A stretch of 64,000 nt of DNA from Roseivirga ehrenbergii (GTDB lineage Bacteria > Bacteroidota > Bacteroidia > Cytophagales > Cyclobacteriaceae): assembly GCF_001593005.1 (NCBI RefSeq), contig NZ_LQZQ01000004.1, positions 1 to 64,000 on the forward strand, in the 5' to 3' direction. The notes under the pieces were generated by a model. The model was given only the letters and a program-made list of their open reading frames with translations, was not told the origin of the DNA and made no database searches. The position numbers and the translations under genes are program-made. How positions within the stretch are numbered: the stretch's first letter is position 1; each line of letters opens with the position of its first letter. Positions 48,828 through 58,422 of the stretch are shown piece by piece.

Positions 48828-51353
48828 TTAGTTATCGTCCAAGCTGTTCAATAACTGTTCCAAACTATATTCATCTGAAATTAAAACTTCTCTTGCCTTA
48901 CTACCTTCAAAAGGCCCAACAATTCCAGCTGCTTCCAACTGGTCAATAATTCTTCCTGCCCTATTATAACCCAACTTCAACTTACGCTGAATCAGGGAGG
49001 TACTTCCCTGCTGATGTGAAACAATTAGTCGAGCCGCTTCATTGAACATCGAGTCTCGGTCAGATAAATCGACCGTACTTGTACTGCTATCTCCATCATC
49101 TCCTGTAAACTCTGGGAGCATATAAGCAGAAGAGTAACCTTGTTGACCTCCAATGAAGTCACAAATGTCGTCTACTTCTGGCGTATCTACAAATGCACAC
49201 TGAATTCTAGTGATTTCAGAGCCCATAGAAAGGAGCATATCTCCTTGCCCGATCAACTGATCTGCACCACCCGTGTCAAGAATGGTTCGTGAATCTATTT
49301 TTGAAGTCACTCTAAATGAAAGCCTTGCAGGGAAGTTGGCCTTAATTATACCTGTAATTACGTTTACCGATGGACGTTGCGTTGCTACTACCAAGTGAAT
49401 TCCAATAGCCCTAGCCAACTGTGCTAAACGTGCGATTGGGGTTTCTACCTCTTTACCAGCTGTCATCATCAAATCTGCCAACTCATCAATAACAAGCACA
49501 ATATATGGCAAGTAACGATGTCCTTTTTCCGGATTTAGTCTTCGATCAACAAACTTCTGATTGTACTCTTTGATATTACGACAAGCAGCATCTTTTAATA
49601 AATCATAGCGCTGATCCATTTCAATACACAGTGAATTCAGTGTATTGATAACCTTCTTGGTATCGGTAATAATAGCTTCTTCGCCATCTGGCAACATCGC
49701 CAAAAAGTGTCTTTCAATTTTATTGTAAATGGTAAGTTCCACCTTTTTGGGATCTACCAATACAAACTTCAGTTGTGAAGGGTGTTTCTTATAAAGTAAA
49801 CTGGTAAGAATAGCGTTCAGTCCAACAGACTTACCTTGACCAGTTGCCCCAGCCATAAGCAAGTGAGGCATTTTGGCTAAATCAGTTACAAAAACCTCAT
49901 TTGAAATGGTTTTACCTAATACCACCGGAAGCGCCTTATCACTGTTCATGAACTTGTCCGTAGCCACGACAGAACGCATAGAAACCATTTCTTTGTTCTT
50001 ATTCGGCACCTCAATACCAATAGTTCCCTTTCCTGGAATTGGTGCAATAATACGAATACCCAAAGCAGCTAAACTTAAAGCAATGTCGTCTTCTAGGTTT
50101 TTAATTTTTGAAATCTTAACCCCAGCTTCAGGAATAATTTCATAAAGTGTAACCGTTGGACCAATGGTGGCCTTAATACTGGAAATTCCAATTTTGAAAT
50201 TGGTTAGTGTTTCAACAATCCTATCCTTATTGGCTTGTAACTCTTCTTTTGTTACTTGAATTTTGGCAGGGCCATATTCTTTCAAAAGCTCAATACTTGG
50301 GTATTGATATTTGGCCAAATCTAAAGTCGGATCATAGTTTCCTACCTTTTCAACCAATGCCTCTGACGACTCTTTAATTTCTACTTCAAACGAAGGCTCG
50401 TCTTTCTTTTCTGTTTGAGGAATCGGGCGATTTTCGACAAAAGGTTTTTCAACGATTAACTCTTCGGCTTCCTCCTCTTCTTCCTTTTCATTCTCGTCTG
50501 ACAGCTCGAGCTCTATTGAATTATCCACAGAGGCCTTTTTATCCTCTTTCATTTCAAGCACCCAACTCTCTAGCTCTTCCTCACTTGATAGCTCTAACTC
50601 GTCTTCATCTAATCCATCATCTAAATCTTCCGCTTTCACGGTTTCTCTAGTTTCTGTAATGACTGTTTCTTTTTCAGCTTCTTCTGCTTTATCCAAATTA
50701 GACAAAGTGTTTTTGGTAGAGAAAATCTGTTTGATGTCGAAGAAGAAAATTACGAACACCAAAAAAGTAAATACGAGTAATAAAATTGTTCCGAAACCCA
50801 TTAGGTTATCGAAAATAACCGCAAGTTCATAGCCTAAACCACCACTATAAAAGCTCCATTCAGACACCCCAGAACCACCTTTAATCATAGAACCCATCAA
50901 AAGGCTGATCCACAAAAGGAAGAAAACGACAAAAATGAAGGCACGCTGAATGTTAACAAGGGCCTTTCCAAAAACGATTTTATAGCCTCCAACAAATAAA
51001 AATGGAGGAATAAGGAAGGCTGCAATACCAAACCATTTAAAAATAAGGTAATGCGATGCGTAAGCCCCCCAAAGCTTCATCCAGTTAGCCGCTTCTCTGC
51101 CAGAAGCTATCAATCCTGTTTCGCCAACCGACTCCACAACACTTTGATCGGCCTTGCCAGTAAATAGGTAGCTTACGCAAGCCACAAAAATAAAAATGGA
51201 GGTAAGCAACAAAAACAAGCCCAAGGTAAGCTGAACCCTTCTGTCCTTTATAAAGCCCAAGCGGAGTTTCCCCTTTAGGCTAAATCCTTTGGACTGCTTC
51301 TTATCTTGTTTGGTGTTTTTAAATGTATTGGACTTGTAGGTGTTTTTGGCCAT
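48828..51353 (-). CDS. ftsK: DNA translocase FtsK
   Basis: Protein of 841 residues. It has four N-terminal transmembrane helices (about 30-210), an acidic, Glu-rich linker (about 235-320), and a hexameric motor with Walker A GATGQGKSVG near residue 500 and Walker B VLVIDELADLM. The C-terminal winged-helix gamma domain is present (STSLIQRKLKLGYNRAGRII), which recognises polar DNA signals. It pumps chromosome ends through the septum and activates XerCD at dif; xerD lies at 55474. Confidence 0.96.
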   Translation of the reverse strand: MAKNTYKSNTFKNTKQDKKQSKGFSLKGKLRLGFIKDRRVQLTLGLFLLLTSIFIFVACVSYLFTGKADQSVVESVGETGLIASGREAANWMKLWGAYASHYLIFKWFGIAAFLIPPFLFVGGYKIVFGKALVNIQRAFIFVVFFLLWISLLMGSMIKGGSGVSEWSFYSGGLGYELAVIFDNLMGFGTILLLVFTFLVFVIFFFDIKQIFSTKNTLSNLDKAEEAEKETVITETRETVKAEDLDDGLDEDELELSSEEELESWVLEMKEDKKASVDNSIELELSDENEKEEEEEAEELIVEKPFVENRPIPQTEKKDEPSFEVEIKESSEALVEKVGNYDPTLDLAKYQYPSIELLKEYGPAKIQVTKEELQANKDRIVETLTNFKIGISSIKATIGPTVTLYEIIPEAGVKISKIKNLEDDIALSLAALGIRIIAPIPGKGTIGIEVPNKNKEMVSMRSVVATDKFMNSDKALPVVLGKTISNEVFVTDLAKMPHLLMAGATGQGKSVGLNAILTSLLYKKHPSQLKFVLVDPKKVELTIYNKIERHFLAMLPDGEEAIITDTKKVINTLNSLCIEMDQRYDLLKDAACRNIKEYNQKFVDRRLNPEKGHRYLPYIVLVIDELADLMMTAGKEVETPIARLAQLARAIGIHLVVATQRPSVNVITGIIKANFPARLSFRVTSKIDSRTILDTGGADQLIGQGDMLLSMGSEITRIQCAFVDTPEVDDICDFIGGQQGYSSAYMLPEFTGDDGDSSTSTVDLSDRDSMFNEAARLIVSHQQGSTSLIQRKLKLGYNRAGRIIDQLEAAGIVGPFEGSKAREVLISDEYSLEQLLNSLDDN

Positions 51354-51432
51354 GAAAAAGTGCTTCCCTTTAATTACGAAAATAAATGAATTTTATGAAT
51401 CCTTTAGACGGATTGACTAAAACATCTTAAGA

Positions 51433-52476
51433 TCACTTGCCAAACTTCCATTTCAGGATGGCTTTGTTGATTTTTTTAATCATTGCCGGGCCTTCATAAA
51501 TGAATCCGGTATATACCTGAACCAAAGTTGCTCCTGCTTTTAATTTCTCAATGGCATCTTCTCCGGTATTAATCCCTCCTACTCCGATAATCGGAAACGA
51601 GCCTCCAGATTTTTGATGAAGATAACGGATCACTTCAGTAGAACGAGCTCTCACTGATTTTCCGCTTAAACCACCCGCACCTATTTTTTCAATTTCACTT
51701 TTTCCTGTTGCTAAGCCTTCTCTTGAAATTGTAGTGTTGGTAGCAATTACTCCATCAATTTTCGTTTCTTCAACAATCTCAACTATATCATTAAGCTGAT
51801 CTGGAGTAAGATCTGGAGCAATTTTCAACAATATAGGTTTGCTAATTTGTTTTAATCTATTAGCCGCCTGCAAAGCCATAAGCAATAGCTTGAGTGGTTC
51901 CTTTTCTTGGAGCTCTCTTAAGTTTGGCGTGTTTGGAGAACTTACATTGACCACAAAATAATCTACGTGTGGAAATAGTGCTTCGAAGCTCAACACATAA
52001 TCATTTACAGCCTCTTCATTGGGTGTTATTTTGTTCTTGCCAATATTACCTCCAATCAGCACATTAGTCTTTTTCCTTTTTAATCGTTCAACCGCAGCGT
52101 CAACACCCTGATTATTAAAGCCCATACGATTAATCAAGCTCTGATCTTTTGGCAACCTAAAAAGTCTTGGCTTAGGATTTCCTTCTTGTCCTTTAGGCGT
52201 TAGTGTACCTATTTCGATAAAACCGAAGCCAAAAGCAGAAAGCTCATCATAAAGCTTTGCATCCTTATCGAAACCTGCAGCAAGACCAACAGGGTTTTTA
52301 AACTTGAGTCCAAAGGCCTCTACCTCTAATCGACTGTCTTCAAAATCGTAAAGCGATTTGACAACAGCAGAGACTCCAGGAATTTTAAAAAGGCGCTTAA
52401 GCCACCCAAAAGTAAAATAATGAGCATCTTCTGCCGATTTGGCAAAAAGAAAGGGACGAATGATTGATTTATACAA
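51433..52476 (-). CDS. pyrD: Dihydroorotate dehydrogenase (quinone), class 2
   Basis: FMN enzyme oxidising dihydroorotate with quinone. [32 protein letters not shown], the catalytic Ser in [12 protein letters not shown], and [14 protein letters not shown] are all class 2 motifs. The start is uncertain. The open frame begins at a TTG at 52494, but a TACTTTTG promoter box covers 52492-52499. A TTG at 52476 gives the N-terminus (M)[18 protein letters not shown], matching the membrane-binding start of the family, and is preferred (347 residues). There is no nearby ATG. Confidence 0.93.
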   Translation of the reverse strand: MYKSIIRPFLFAKSAEDAHYFTFGWLKRLFKIPGVSAVVKSLYDFEDSRLEVEAFGLKFKNPVGLAAGFDKDAKLYDELSAFGFGFIEIGTLTPKGQEGNPKPRLFRLPKDQSLINRMGFNNQGVDAAVERLKRKKTNVLIGGNIGKNKITPNEEAVNDYVLSFEALFPHVDYFVVNVSSPNTPNLRELQEKEPLKLLLMALQAANRLKQISKPILLKIAPDLTPDQLNDIVEIVEETKIDGVIATNTTISREGLATGKSEIEKIGAGGLSGKSVRARSTEVIRYLHQKSGGSFPIIGVGGINTGEDAIEKLKAGATLVQVYTGFIYEGPAMIKKINKAILKWKFGK

Positions 52477-52491
52477 AGCTGAAAATTTTGT

Positions 52492-52499
52492 CAAAAGTA
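52492..52499 (-). promoter_or_regulatory. Putative -7 promoter element of pyrD, affects start choice
   Basis: The minus strand reads TACTTTTG, a TAnnTTTG match. The box includes the more distal TTG start candidate, so transcription would begin too far downstream to include it. A -33 element is not evident. Confidence 0.45.
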
Positions 52500-52639
52500 C
52501 GGCTTCAAAGGGAACGATAAAAAGGAATTAAGATTTTAGCTGCATTAACTTTACTATCGGTGGTATCACTTGTTTTCCAATTTCATTTTTTGGAAGATTA
52601 TGTAAGATTTGATAAATCGTTGCTCCAAATCTAAAAATC

Positions 52640-53497
52640 ATGTATAGCAAAATTCTCGTCCCAATAGATTTTACAGAAAAATCACACCGTGCATTAGACG
52701 TTGCCTGTCAGATTGCAAAAAAACTAAATAGCGAAGTGTACATAATGCACATTGTAAAGGCTGCGCTATCGGTTTATTTAGATGAACTGGGAGAGTACAA
52801 AAGCAAAATACCAACGGGACAACAATTTCTTGACGATATCTTAGCTATAAATGAAGAAAAAATGAGACGGCTCATACAGAAATATGAAGACCGAGGAATT
52901 ACGATTCATTCTAAACTAAAGGTACATAACACACCCAATGAAATTGCAAAACTGGTAGCCGAAGAAGCTTTCGACTTAACCGTTGTGGGTAATTATGAAC
53001 ACGAAAGGTTCGATGAAGTATTTAGAAGAACGCATCCAGAAAAAATAGCTGCGATGGCTAAAAATCCAGTATTGACCATCAATAGTGAACTTGAAAAATT
53101 TGAGGTTAAGAACATTTTAATTCCAACTAACCTTACTGACGACTACACAGCCGCAATGCCTGATTTGCTGAAATTTGCTGAATCGTACAATGCTAAGCTT
53201 ACCTTGGTTTATGTAAATACCCAAGCTCACTTTAAAACGACTCTGCAAGCCAACAAACTAAAGGTAGAGTTCTTAGAAAAGCATGGATTAGAAAACCATG
53301 CGGTAGAAATATTTAATGCGAAATCGATAAATAGAGGCATTTTATATGCTGCCGAATTTTTCAACAGCGATATGATTGCTCTTTTTTCATACCATACAGA
53401 GAACATAAAAACCTTGTTGGTGGGGAACATCACAGAATACCTGATCACCAAATCAAAAGTGCCAGTACTTACTTTAAATTTAAGTAAACCCGAATGA
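52640..53497 (+). CDS. Universal stress protein, tandem Usp domains
   Basis: Protein of 285 residues with two Usp folds (about 1-145 and 150-285). The first begins YSKILVPIDFTEKSHRALDVA and contains DLTVVGNYEH; the second contains NILIPTNLTDDYTAAMPDLL. The ATP-binding G-x2-G-x9-G(S/T) pattern is not evident in either domain, so it is probably of the non-ATP-binding type. Its stop overlaps the MscS start by four bases (ATGA). Confidence 0.92.
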   Translation: MYSKILVPIDFTEKSHRALDVACQIAKKLNSEVYIMHIVKAALSVYLDELGEYKSKIPTGQQFLDDILAINEEKMRRLIQKYEDRGITIHSKLKVHNTPNEIAKLVAEEAFDLTVVGNYEHERFDEVFRRTHPEKIAAMAKNPVLTINSELEKFEVKNILIPTNLTDDYTAAMPDLLKFAESYNAKLTLVYVNTQAHFKTTLQANKLKVEFLEKHGLENHAVEIFNAKSINRGILYAAEFFNSDMIALFSYHTENIKTLLVGNITEYLITKSKVPVLTLNLSKPE

Positions 53498-54369
53498 AAA
53501 GTTTTCACGACTTATTCTCCAACATTACTGAACACCCGCTTTTAAACAATCTAATATTGGCGGCCGCTGTGTTTGTAATTGCCCATGCTTTATTGCGCAT
53601 GATTAGGGTAATTATGAATAGGTTTATCAATAAGTCGAGCGAGGACCTACGTGTAGACCCCACCAAGTACAAATTCTTGAAAAACGCCATGAATTTCTTG
53701 GTGTATATGGGAGCCCTCATCATCATATTTCTTTCTATTCCCGAATTAGAAGACATTGGTTTAGGTTTGTTTGCCAGTGCGGGTGTATTTGCTGCTATTC
53801 TTGGTTTTGCTTCTCAAGCAGCATTTTCTAATATCATTAGCGGTATTTTTTTAGTGATATTCAAACCTTTTAGGGTAGATGATATTATTAAAGTAAATAA
53901 CATTTACCACGGAACAGTGGAAGATATTAACCTACGACACACGGTAATACGGGACTTTGAAAACCGAAGGCTAATTATTCCAAACTCAGTCATTGGAAAT
54001 GAAACCATCCAGAACTTTAACATTGTAGATTCTAAGATTAAGAATTTTATCATATTCGGAATAAGCTACGATTCTAACCTAGACTTGGCCATCAGAATTA
54101 TTCAGGAAGAAGCCATGAAACACCGCTATTTTCTTGACAATAGAACAGAAGAAGAGTTGGAAACGGGGCAGCCGGCAGTTTTAGTTCGTTTAGTTGAGTT
54201 TGGTGACTCAAGCATTAACCTCAGGGCACAGGTTTGGTCTGCAGACCCTTCAAAAGCATTCGATTTAAAATGCGATATTTATAAGTCGATTAAAGCTCGC
54301 TTCGATAAAGAAGGCATAGAAATCCCATTCCCTCATCGTACTATAGTCTATAAAAATGCGCAAGATTAA
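53494..54369 (+). CDS. Small-conductance mechanosensitive channel, MscS family
   Basis: Membrane protein of 291 residues with N-terminal helices at about 17-37 and 65-85. The pore helix and following strand are clear in FASAGVFAAILGFASQAAF, then SGIFLVIFKPFRVDDIIKV, the MscS signature. The cytoplasmic vestibule follows (VEDINLRHTVIRDFENRR, IPNSVIGNETI). It releases solutes on osmotic downshock. The 3' end overlaps corA by 14 bases. Confidence 0.95.
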   Translation: MKSFHDLFSNITEHPLLNNLILAAAVFVIAHALLRMIRVIMNRFINKSSEDLRVDPTKYKFLKNAMNFLVYMGALIIIFLSIPELEDIGLGLFASAGVFAAILGFASQAAFSNIISGIFLVIFKPFRVDDIIKVNNIYHGTVEDINLRHTVIRDFENRRLIIPNSVIGNETIQNFNIVDSKIKNFIIFGISYDSNLDLAIRIIQEEAMKHRYFLDNRTEEELETGQPAVLVRLVEFGDSSINLRAQVWSADPSKAFDLKCDIYKSIKARFDKEGIEIPFPHRTIVYKNAQD

Positions 54370-55471
54370 ATCAAGAAACCCAATAGACCTTTTCAGGCTA
54401 ATTCCATTGGACATCATTAGAAGACCAAGGGTATCTAAAGAAAAAACAAACCTGATGCCTGGGTCTTTGCTGTACACGGGCAAAAAGCGCGATGAAGAAA
54501 TTCTTCTTCAAGCCATTATTTATAATGCAGACTTCTTTGAAGAAAAGTCGATAAAATCTATTGATGAACTGAAGCAGCTTGACCTAAAAGACAAGCACCT
54601 TTGGCTCAATGTTACGGGGCTACATAATGTAGATCTCATTCGCGAGATTGGCGAACATTTCGATATTCTTAACCTAACCTTAGAAGATGTTCTTAACCTT
54701 GGGCAACGCCCTAAATGGGAAGAATACGATCATTACTTTTTTCAGATTTGTAAAATGGTGATGACACAAAGCGACATGATCAAACATGAGCAGTTTGCAA
54801 TGGTTGTTGGTAAGGATTTTATTGTCACGTTTCAAGAAGACATGAAAGATGTTTTCGAGGGAGTTCGTGATCGGCTGAGAAATGCTAAAGGCAAAATCCG
54901 AACACGTAAACCCGATTACCTATCCTTTGCATTAATGGATGTGGTGGTAGATCACTATCTGATTATTATTGAAATGTATGCCGACAGAATTGATGATTTG
55001 GAGGATGAATTAAGAGGGAACCCAGACCCGAGTTTTATTAATAGACTAAGCACCCTAAAAAAAGAGGTGAATTGGCTTCGTAGAACTGTACGCCCAATCA
55101 AAGAAAGCGTCATTAGTTTCAACAAATCTCAAACTCCTTTAATCGAGAAAAAGACTACCCCATTCTTGAAAGACTTATTGGACCACACCACTCACCTGAC
55201 TGAAAACGTAGAGTTGTACATGGACGAGTTAAAAGACTTGATGGACCATTACAACAACCAAATGAATAACAAGCTGAATGATATTTTAAAAGTCCTCACC
55301 ATTTTCTCTGTTGTTTTTATTCCACTTACTTTCATGGCAGGTATTTATGGAATGAACTTCGAGTATTTTCCTGAACTATCTTATAAATATGCCTACCCAA
55401 TTTTTTGGGGTGCACTACTAACAGTTGCGGGCGGAATGATCTATTACTTTAAAAGAAAAGGTTGGTTATAA
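54356..55471 (+). CDS. corA: CorA-type magnesium/cobalt transporter
   Basis: Protein of 371 residues. A soluble N-terminal domain and a long stalk helix lead to two C-terminal transmembrane helices. The selectivity motif GMN occurs in FMAGIYGMNFEYFPEL, followed by the second helix and a basic tail (YYFKRKGWL). It imports divalent cations. Overlap with the mscS gene suggests joint expression in response to ionic or osmotic change. Confidence 0.95.
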   Translation: MRKIKSRNPIDLFRLIPLDIIRRPRVSKEKTNLMPGSLLYTGKKRDEEILLQAIIYNADFFEEKSIKSIDELKQLDLKDKHLWLNVTGLHNVDLIREIGEHFDILNLTLEDVLNLGQRPKWEEYDHYFFQICKMVMTQSDMIKHEQFAMVVGKDFIVTFQEDMKDVFEGVRDRLRNAKGKIRTRKPDYLSFALMDVVVDHYLIIIEMYADRIDDLEDELRGNPDPSFINRLSTLKKEVNWLRRTVRPIKESVISFNKSQTPLIEKKTTPFLKDLLDHTTHLTENVELYMDELKDLMDHYNNQMNNKLNDILKVLTIFSVVFIPLTFMAGIYGMNFEYFPELSYKYAYPIFWGALLTVAGGMIYYFKRKGWL

Positions 55472-55473
55472 AC

Positions 55474-56373
55474 TCAACTTCTTGGATGGTAATCTTTGAT
55501 AATCTGCTTCAAATAATCACGATCTAAATGTGTGTAAATTTCGGTGGTCGTAATCGATTCATGACCGAGCATCTCTTGAACGGCTCTTAAATCAGCCCCG
55601 CCTTCAATCAAATGGGTAGCAAATGAATGCCGAAAAGTATGTGGACTTACTACTTTCTGAAGCCCAGCTTTGGCCACTAAGTCTTTGATTACTATAAAAA
55701 CCATTTGACGAGTAAGCTGCTTTCCGTTACGATTTAAGAACAGAAATGATTCGTGTCCTGGTTTGATATCTAAATGAACCCGAACTTCCCCTCGGTACAT
55801 ATTGATGTATTTTAGTGCTTCGCGCCCAATGGGTACCAAACGTTCCTTATTTCCCTTCCCCAAAATCCTTAAAAACCCAATCTCAAAATGGATGTTAGAA
55901 ATTCTAAGGCTGATAAGTTCTGTAACACGCAAACCCGAACTATAAAGCGTTTCGAGCATGGCTCGGTTGCGCATTCCTTCTGCTTTAGAATGATCAATAG
56001 CAGCCAGAATCTTGTCTATTTCATGAATATCCAGCGTATCAGGAAGCTTGCGTCCTAACTTGGGCGCTTCCAATAAAGCGGTAGGGTCAATCTCTATTTC
56101 CCCTTCATACATCATGAATTTATAAAAAGACTTGAGCCCAGAAATAATACGTGCTTGCGAATGAGCACTCATCCCTAGTTCGTTGATGTACTCAATAAAA
56201 TTCTGCAGATGATTGGCCCTTACTTGCTGGGCTGTAATATCCAGATTGGATATTTCGAGAAACTGTTTTAGCTTCACCACATCATGAACGTAAGCTTCAA
56301 CCGAATTTTCGGACAGTGATCGTTCCAGTTTTAAATAGTTTTCGTATTCCTGAATATATATTTCCCAAGCCAC
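55474..56373 (-). CDS. xerD: Site-specific tyrosine recombinase XerD
   Basis: Recombinase of 299 residues resolving chromosome dimers at dif. The frame extends 25 codons upstream into the divergent aroQ, but XerD normally starts at the segment WEIYIQEYENYLKLER, so the GTG at 56373 was chosen; this restores the family length of about 298. The catalytic set is complete: Arg in SSGLRVTEL, Lys in GKGNKERLVP, HxxR in HTFRHSFATHL, and His/Tyr in LGHESITTTEIYTHLD. Confidence 0.94.
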   Translation of the reverse strand: MAWEIYIQEYENYLKLERSLSENSVEAYVHDVVKLKQFLEISNLDITAQQVRANHLQNFIEYINELGMSAHSQARIISGLKSFYKFMMYEGEIEIDPTALLEAPKLGRKLPDTLDIHEIDKILAAIDHSKAEGMRNRAMLETLYSSGLRVTELISLRISNIHFEIGFLRILGKGNKERLVPIGREALKYINMYRGEVRVHLDIKPGHESFLFLNRNGKQLTRQMVFIVIKDLVAKAGLQKVVSPHTFRHSFATHLIEGGADLRAVQEMLGHESITTTEIYTHLDRDYLKQIIKDYHPRS

Positions 56374-56401
56374 GGCTAAAGATAAATAACCCCTCGACAA
56401 A

Positions 56402-56824
56402 ATGAAGATCATCATCATCAATGGCCCAAATTTAAATTTATTGGGCACCCGAGAAAAAACCGTTTATGGTAACGAAAGCTTCGAGGCTTACTTTGAAAAG
56501 CTGAAAGTAAAGTTCACCAACCTTGAACTAGAATATTACCAAAGCAATGTAGAAGGGGAATTGATCAACAAATTACATGAAGTTGGTTTTTCATACGATG
56601 GTATTGTTTTCAATGGAGGTGGTTACACACATACCTCTGTGGCTATTTCAGATGCAATTGCCTCAATCAATACTCCTGTAGCCGAAGTCCACATCTCAAA
56701 TATTCATGCCAGAGAAGAGTTCAGGCACCTAAGCCTTATCACCAAAGAATGCGCAGGAATGATTACTGGATTCGGCTTGATGGGTTACGATATGGCGCTG
56801 TATTATTTAAGCACAAAGTCTTAA
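56402..56824 (+). CDS. aroQ: 3-dehydroquinate dehydratase, type II
   Basis: Shikimate-pathway enzyme of 140 residues. NGPNLNLLGTREKTVYG carries the active Arg and Tyr of the flexible lid, NGGGYTHTSVAISDAI the anion site, and EVHISNIHAREEFR the catalytic His. It is divergent from xerD by only 28 bases. Its last four bases overlap the convergent AlkB-like gene. Confidence 0.97.
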   Translation: MKIIIINGPNLNLLGTREKTVYGNESFEAYFEKLKVKFTNLELEYYQSNVEGELINKLHEVGFSYDGIVFNGGGYTHTSVAISDAIASINTPVAEVHISNIHAREEFRHLSLITKECAGMITGFGLMGYDMALYYLSTKS

Positions 56825-57912
56825 TCAACCTCTTTCAAATATACTTTTTCTTCCCAGTCTTTCAGTTTTGGGTTCATTCGCTGGAACCACAAAGGAGGAA
56901 TTGCGGCCATTAATATCATAGCCGGATAACCCGAGGGCAACTGTGGCGACTCATCATAATGCTTTAATACTTGATAGCGCTTAATTGCATTCGCATGATG
57001 GTCGGAATGGCGTTGTAACTGAAACAAAAAGAAGTTGCTCAACCTATGGTTTGAATTCCAAGAGTGCATTGGGTTGACTCTTTCGTAACGTCCGGGAGAA
57101 ATCTCCTTTCTTACAATACCGTAGTGTTCAATGTAATTCACGATTTCCAAAAGGCTAAAGGCCAAAACAGCTTGGCTGAAGAAGAAAACTGGCACTTCCC
57201 AAACGAACCTATTTTGCCAAATACTTGCCAACAATGTTAAAGTAGCGGCCAATAAAACGGGAAGTATGGTGAACCAAATCATTTCATTTCCCAATGACCA
57301 GACCTTCTTTCCCTTCCTTTTCAAGCTTGCCTTTTCAATATTCCAAGCACTACGATAACTCCCTAAAACCGAGCGAAACCAGAAACGATAAAAACCTTCA
57401 TTCTTTCTACTTGTAGCAGGGTCTTTAGGAGTAGCCACATGCACATGGTGTCCGCGGTTATGCTCGATATAAAAATGCATATAGCAAACTGTCATCAAAA
57501 TAAGCTTAGAATAAAAACGCTCCAAAGCCGACTTTTTATGACCAAGCTCATGCCCCACAGTAATGCCAATTCCGCCATTCACTAAAGCGAAACTCAACAC
57601 AAAGCCAATCCATTCATAAACTTCTAAGCTAGTGGAAGCCACTTGAGCCGATGCCCAAACCAAAAAAGCCAATTGAAAAACTGCCCAGATGTAAGTAATA
57701 AAGCGATAATAGAATTGTTCCGAAATGATTAGCGCATCAGCGTCCTCCATATTCTCAGGATCTTCCCCAATAAGCGAATCAGCTAGAGGGATTATGATGA
57801 ACACAAAGCCAATGGTAAGGTAATTCCACCAACCGCCAAGGTAAAAACCGAGAATGGCAAGTAATGGAATTATAAAAGCAGTAAGAAAGCCGATTCGTTT
57901 GATCCAACTCAT
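56821..57912 (-). CDS. alkB: AlkB-like membrane alkane/fatty-acyl hydroxylase
   Basis: Integral membrane non-haem di-iron enzyme of 363 residues with several hydrophobic helices. All histidine boxes are present: HELGHKK, EHNRGHHVH and QRHSDHHAN, plus the AlkB-specific NYIEHYGIVR. Terminal hydroxylation of medium-chain alkanes or a related lipid is predicted. No rubredoxin gene lies nearby, so electrons must come from an unlinked partner. The exact substrate is unproven. Confidence 0.88.
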   Translation of the reverse strand: MSWIKRIGFLTAFIIPLLAILGFYLGGWWNYLTIGFVFIIIPLADSLIGEDPENMEDADALIISEQFYYRFITYIWAVFQLAFLVWASAQVASTSLEVYEWIGFVLSFALVNGGIGITVGHELGHKKSALERFYSKLILMTVCYMHFYIEHNRGHHVHVATPKDPATSRKNEGFYRFWFRSVLGSYRSAWNIEKASLKRKGKKVWSLGNEMIWFTILPVLLAATLTLLASIWQNRFVWEVPVFFFSQAVLAFSLLEIVNYIEHYGIVRKEISPGRYERVNPMHSWNSNHRLSNFFLFQLQRHSDHHANAIKRYQVLKHYDESPQLPSGYPAMILMAAIPPLWFQRMNPKLKDWEEKVYLKEVD

Positions 57913-57928
57913 ATTGAAAAATACGAAA

Positions 57929-58390
57929 TCAAATCATGGCTTTCAACTCCTGAAGGCTAGGTATTTTCTCTAAGAAACTTACTTTCTGATTTACTTCATC
58001 AAACCAACAAGCATAATGCGCCATACCATTGGTAACAATCAACAATTTGGCTTTGAGTGTTTTATTATACACCGCAATTTGATCAAATGCATTTTGAGTG
58101 ATTTTTACCGAAGGTGCCTTACACTCTACAATTACAAGCGGTTTCATGAATTCATCATAAAGCAGAATATCAGAGCGCTTTTGCAATTGATTGTATTTAT
58201 TCCCCGTCTCCACACTCATTCGGCTCATAGAGTACCCCAAATTACTAGCGAGAAAATGAATAAAGTGCTGACGTACCCATTCTTCTGGGGTAAGTACAAC
58301 AAATTTCTTCCGTATAGGGTCAAAAATAACTAATTTGCCGTCCCTTTTATCGAGGCGATATTCATAGGCCGGCAGGTTGAGTGAATCCAT
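57929..58390 (-). CDS. Stand-alone HsdR N-terminal nuclease-like domain protein
   Basis: Protein of 153 residues of the type I restriction HSDR_N_2 family. The PD-(D/E)xK-like core is visible as SDILLYD followed by LVIVECKAP, with GNKYNQLQKR upstream. No HsdM, HsdS or helicase portion is encoded, so this is not a restriction system; the family occurs widely as a single gene in Bacteroidota. A TACATTTG box lies 5-12 bases before the ATG, suggesting a nearly leaderless transcript. Role unknown. Confidence 0.82.
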   Translation of the reverse strand: MDSLNLPAYEYRLDKRDGKLVIFDPIRKKFVVLTPEEWVRQHFIHFLASNLGYSMSRMSVETGNKYNQLQKRSDILLYDEFMKPLVIVECKAPSVKITQNAFDQIAVYNKTLKAKLLIVTNGMAHYACWFDEVNQKVSFLEKIPSLQELKAMI

Positions 58391-58394
58391 CGAA

Positions 58395-58402
58395 CAAATG
58401 TA
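58395..58402 (-). promoter_or_regulatory. Putative -7 promoter element of the HsdR_N-like gene
   Basis: The minus strand reads TACATTTG (TAnnTTTG), only five bases before the start codon, which would give a leaderless or almost leaderless mRNA. No clear -33 partner. Confidence 0.4.
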
Positions 58403-58422
58403 ACTGAACCCAAAACTTATAC

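Noticed and set aside
57929..58390. A type I restriction-modification system
   Set aside because: Only the HsdR N-terminal-like domain is present; there is no helicase, methyltransferase or specificity gene.
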